NCBI RefSeq assembly: GCF_900177645.1
Contig: NZ_FXAO01000006.1
Location: 186,001 to 250,000, forward strand
Origin: Arenibacter troitsensis
Lineage (GTDB): Bacteria > Bacteroidota > Bacteroidia > Flavobacteriales > Flavobacteriaceae
DNA: 64,000 nucleotides
Direction of reading: 5' to 3'
In this document: positions 63,655-64,000 of the stretch, in pieces
Position numbering within the stretch: the stretch's first letter is position 1
Layout: each line of letters begins with the position of its first letter
Made by a program: the position numbers and the translations under genes
The notes under the pieces: model-generated
Seen by the model: the letters and a program-made list of their open reading frames with translations, nothing else
Told to the model about the DNA's origin: nothing
Databases searched by the model: none

Positions 63655-64000
63655 ATGTGGCAAAAAATATTCCCCGACCGATTTGCACTGCTAAAAACCT
63701 TTATCTGCATTTTCCTAATACTGTCCTTCTTAGTTAGGACCGTATTTTTATTTTGGAGCTTTGGGGAAATTGACACCTCGATCACAACAATAATCTCCAC
63801 CTTTGGTATCGGGTTTTTATTCGATGTAGGCACTGTTTCCTTCTTTGCTCTGCCCTACTCTTTATATTTACTGCTGATGCCGCAAAAATTTCACGGAAGT
63901 ATCGTAGACAAATCAATCACCTATTTTGCTTATAACATAGGCCTAATTATATTCCTGTTTTCGTTCTTTGCAGAAATCACTTTTTGGGACGAATTTAAAA
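63655..64000 (+). CDS. LTA-synthase-family membrane protein, partial (N-terminal 115 residues)
   Basis: From the ATG at 63655 the frame stays open to the window edge. It encodes at least three membrane helices: LLKTFICIFLILSFLVRTVFLFW, STFGIGFLFDVGTVSFFALPYSLYLLLM and ITYFAYNIGLIIFLFSFFAE. The last is followed by ITFWDEFK, a segment that often precedes the extracellular alkaline-phosphatase-like domain of Bacteroidota LTA-synthase-family proteins. The catalytic part lies outside the window. In Gram-negatives such proteins transfer phospho-headgroups to outer glycans or lipids; the exact substrate is unknown. It is 86 bp after the receptor gene. Confidence 0.75.
   Translation, partial: MWQKIFPDRFALLKTFICIFLILSFLVRTVFLFWSFGEIDTSITTIISTFGIGFLFDVGTVSFFALPYSLYLLLMPQKFHGSIVDKSITYFAYNIGLIIFLFSFFAEITFWDEFK

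Noticed and set aside
1-64000. CRISPR array, rRNA, intact insertion sequence or prophage
   Set aside because: No regularly spaced repeats, rRNA signatures, transposase or phage structural genes were seen on either strand.

Overview
The window looks like chromosome of a marine member of the Bacteroidota, most likely a Flavobacteriaceae (relatives such as Maribacter, Zobellia or Arenibacter are plausible; this is inference, no search was run). The reasons are low G+C, TAnnTTTG-type -7 promoter elements in front of many genes, SusC/SusD/FecR/ECF-sigma genes, a DnaQ-like exonuclease fused to DNA polymerase III alpha, an Ala/Glu-rich tail on ribosomal protein S16, and an OlsF-type double acyltransferase.

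Region 1 (1-17.3 kb) is an accessory sugar-catabolism island. Two near-identical AraC-type regulators (2940-3818 and 12491-13360) each sit between a divergent minus-strand unit and a plus-strand unit. The first controls uxuA/lactonase/SDR on one side and, on the other, a decayed gene, a solute-binding-like protein, a six-hairpin glycosidase, a UxuA-like protein, a sugar-porter MFS and an SDR. The second lies between a cupin gene and a secreted GH38 alpha-mannosidase. The strongest finding of the window is here. Four copies of a 14-bp box (GTTAATATYCATTC in activating orientation) flank the two regulator genes, and each is followed after exactly 43 bp by a TAnnTT(T)G promoter element. This is a two-regulator, four-promoter regulon that can be read from sequence alone. 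The enzymes suggest a substrate containing mannose and a uronic acid.

Region 2 (17.4-30 kb) is mostly housekeeping: tRNA-Asp, a DUF58 protein, thioredoxin, the DnaQ-DnaE fusion, a DUF2383 stress protein, rpsP-rimM, a SET-domain protein, a lipoprotein sulfatase, a tRNA methyltransferase and a glutaryl-CoA dehydrogenase. Region 3 (30-38.6 kb) is a SusC/SusD uptake system with FecR anti-sigma and an ECF sigma factor whose gene faces the operon instead of leading it, followed by a haem-binding protein.

Region 4 (38.6-52.9 kb) holds a GH1 / glycosyltransferase / metallophosphoesterase operon, a hybrid histidine kinase, a TerB-like protein, fructose-1,6-bisphosphatase, GNAT-aspartate kinase, the OlsF-type ornithine-lipid synthase, another GNAT, a TM2 protein, a VOC protein and a D-2-hydroxyacid dehydrogenase. 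Region 5 (53-64 kb) holds a membrane-anchored XRE regulator, an intergenic repeat-like element full of hairpins, the TPR-DUF4286-rsmA-mgtE operon, and a divergent response regulator-histidine kinase-outer-membrane receptor cluster followed by a truncated LTA-synthase-family gene. No CRISPR array, rRNA, intact insertion sequence or prophage was seen.
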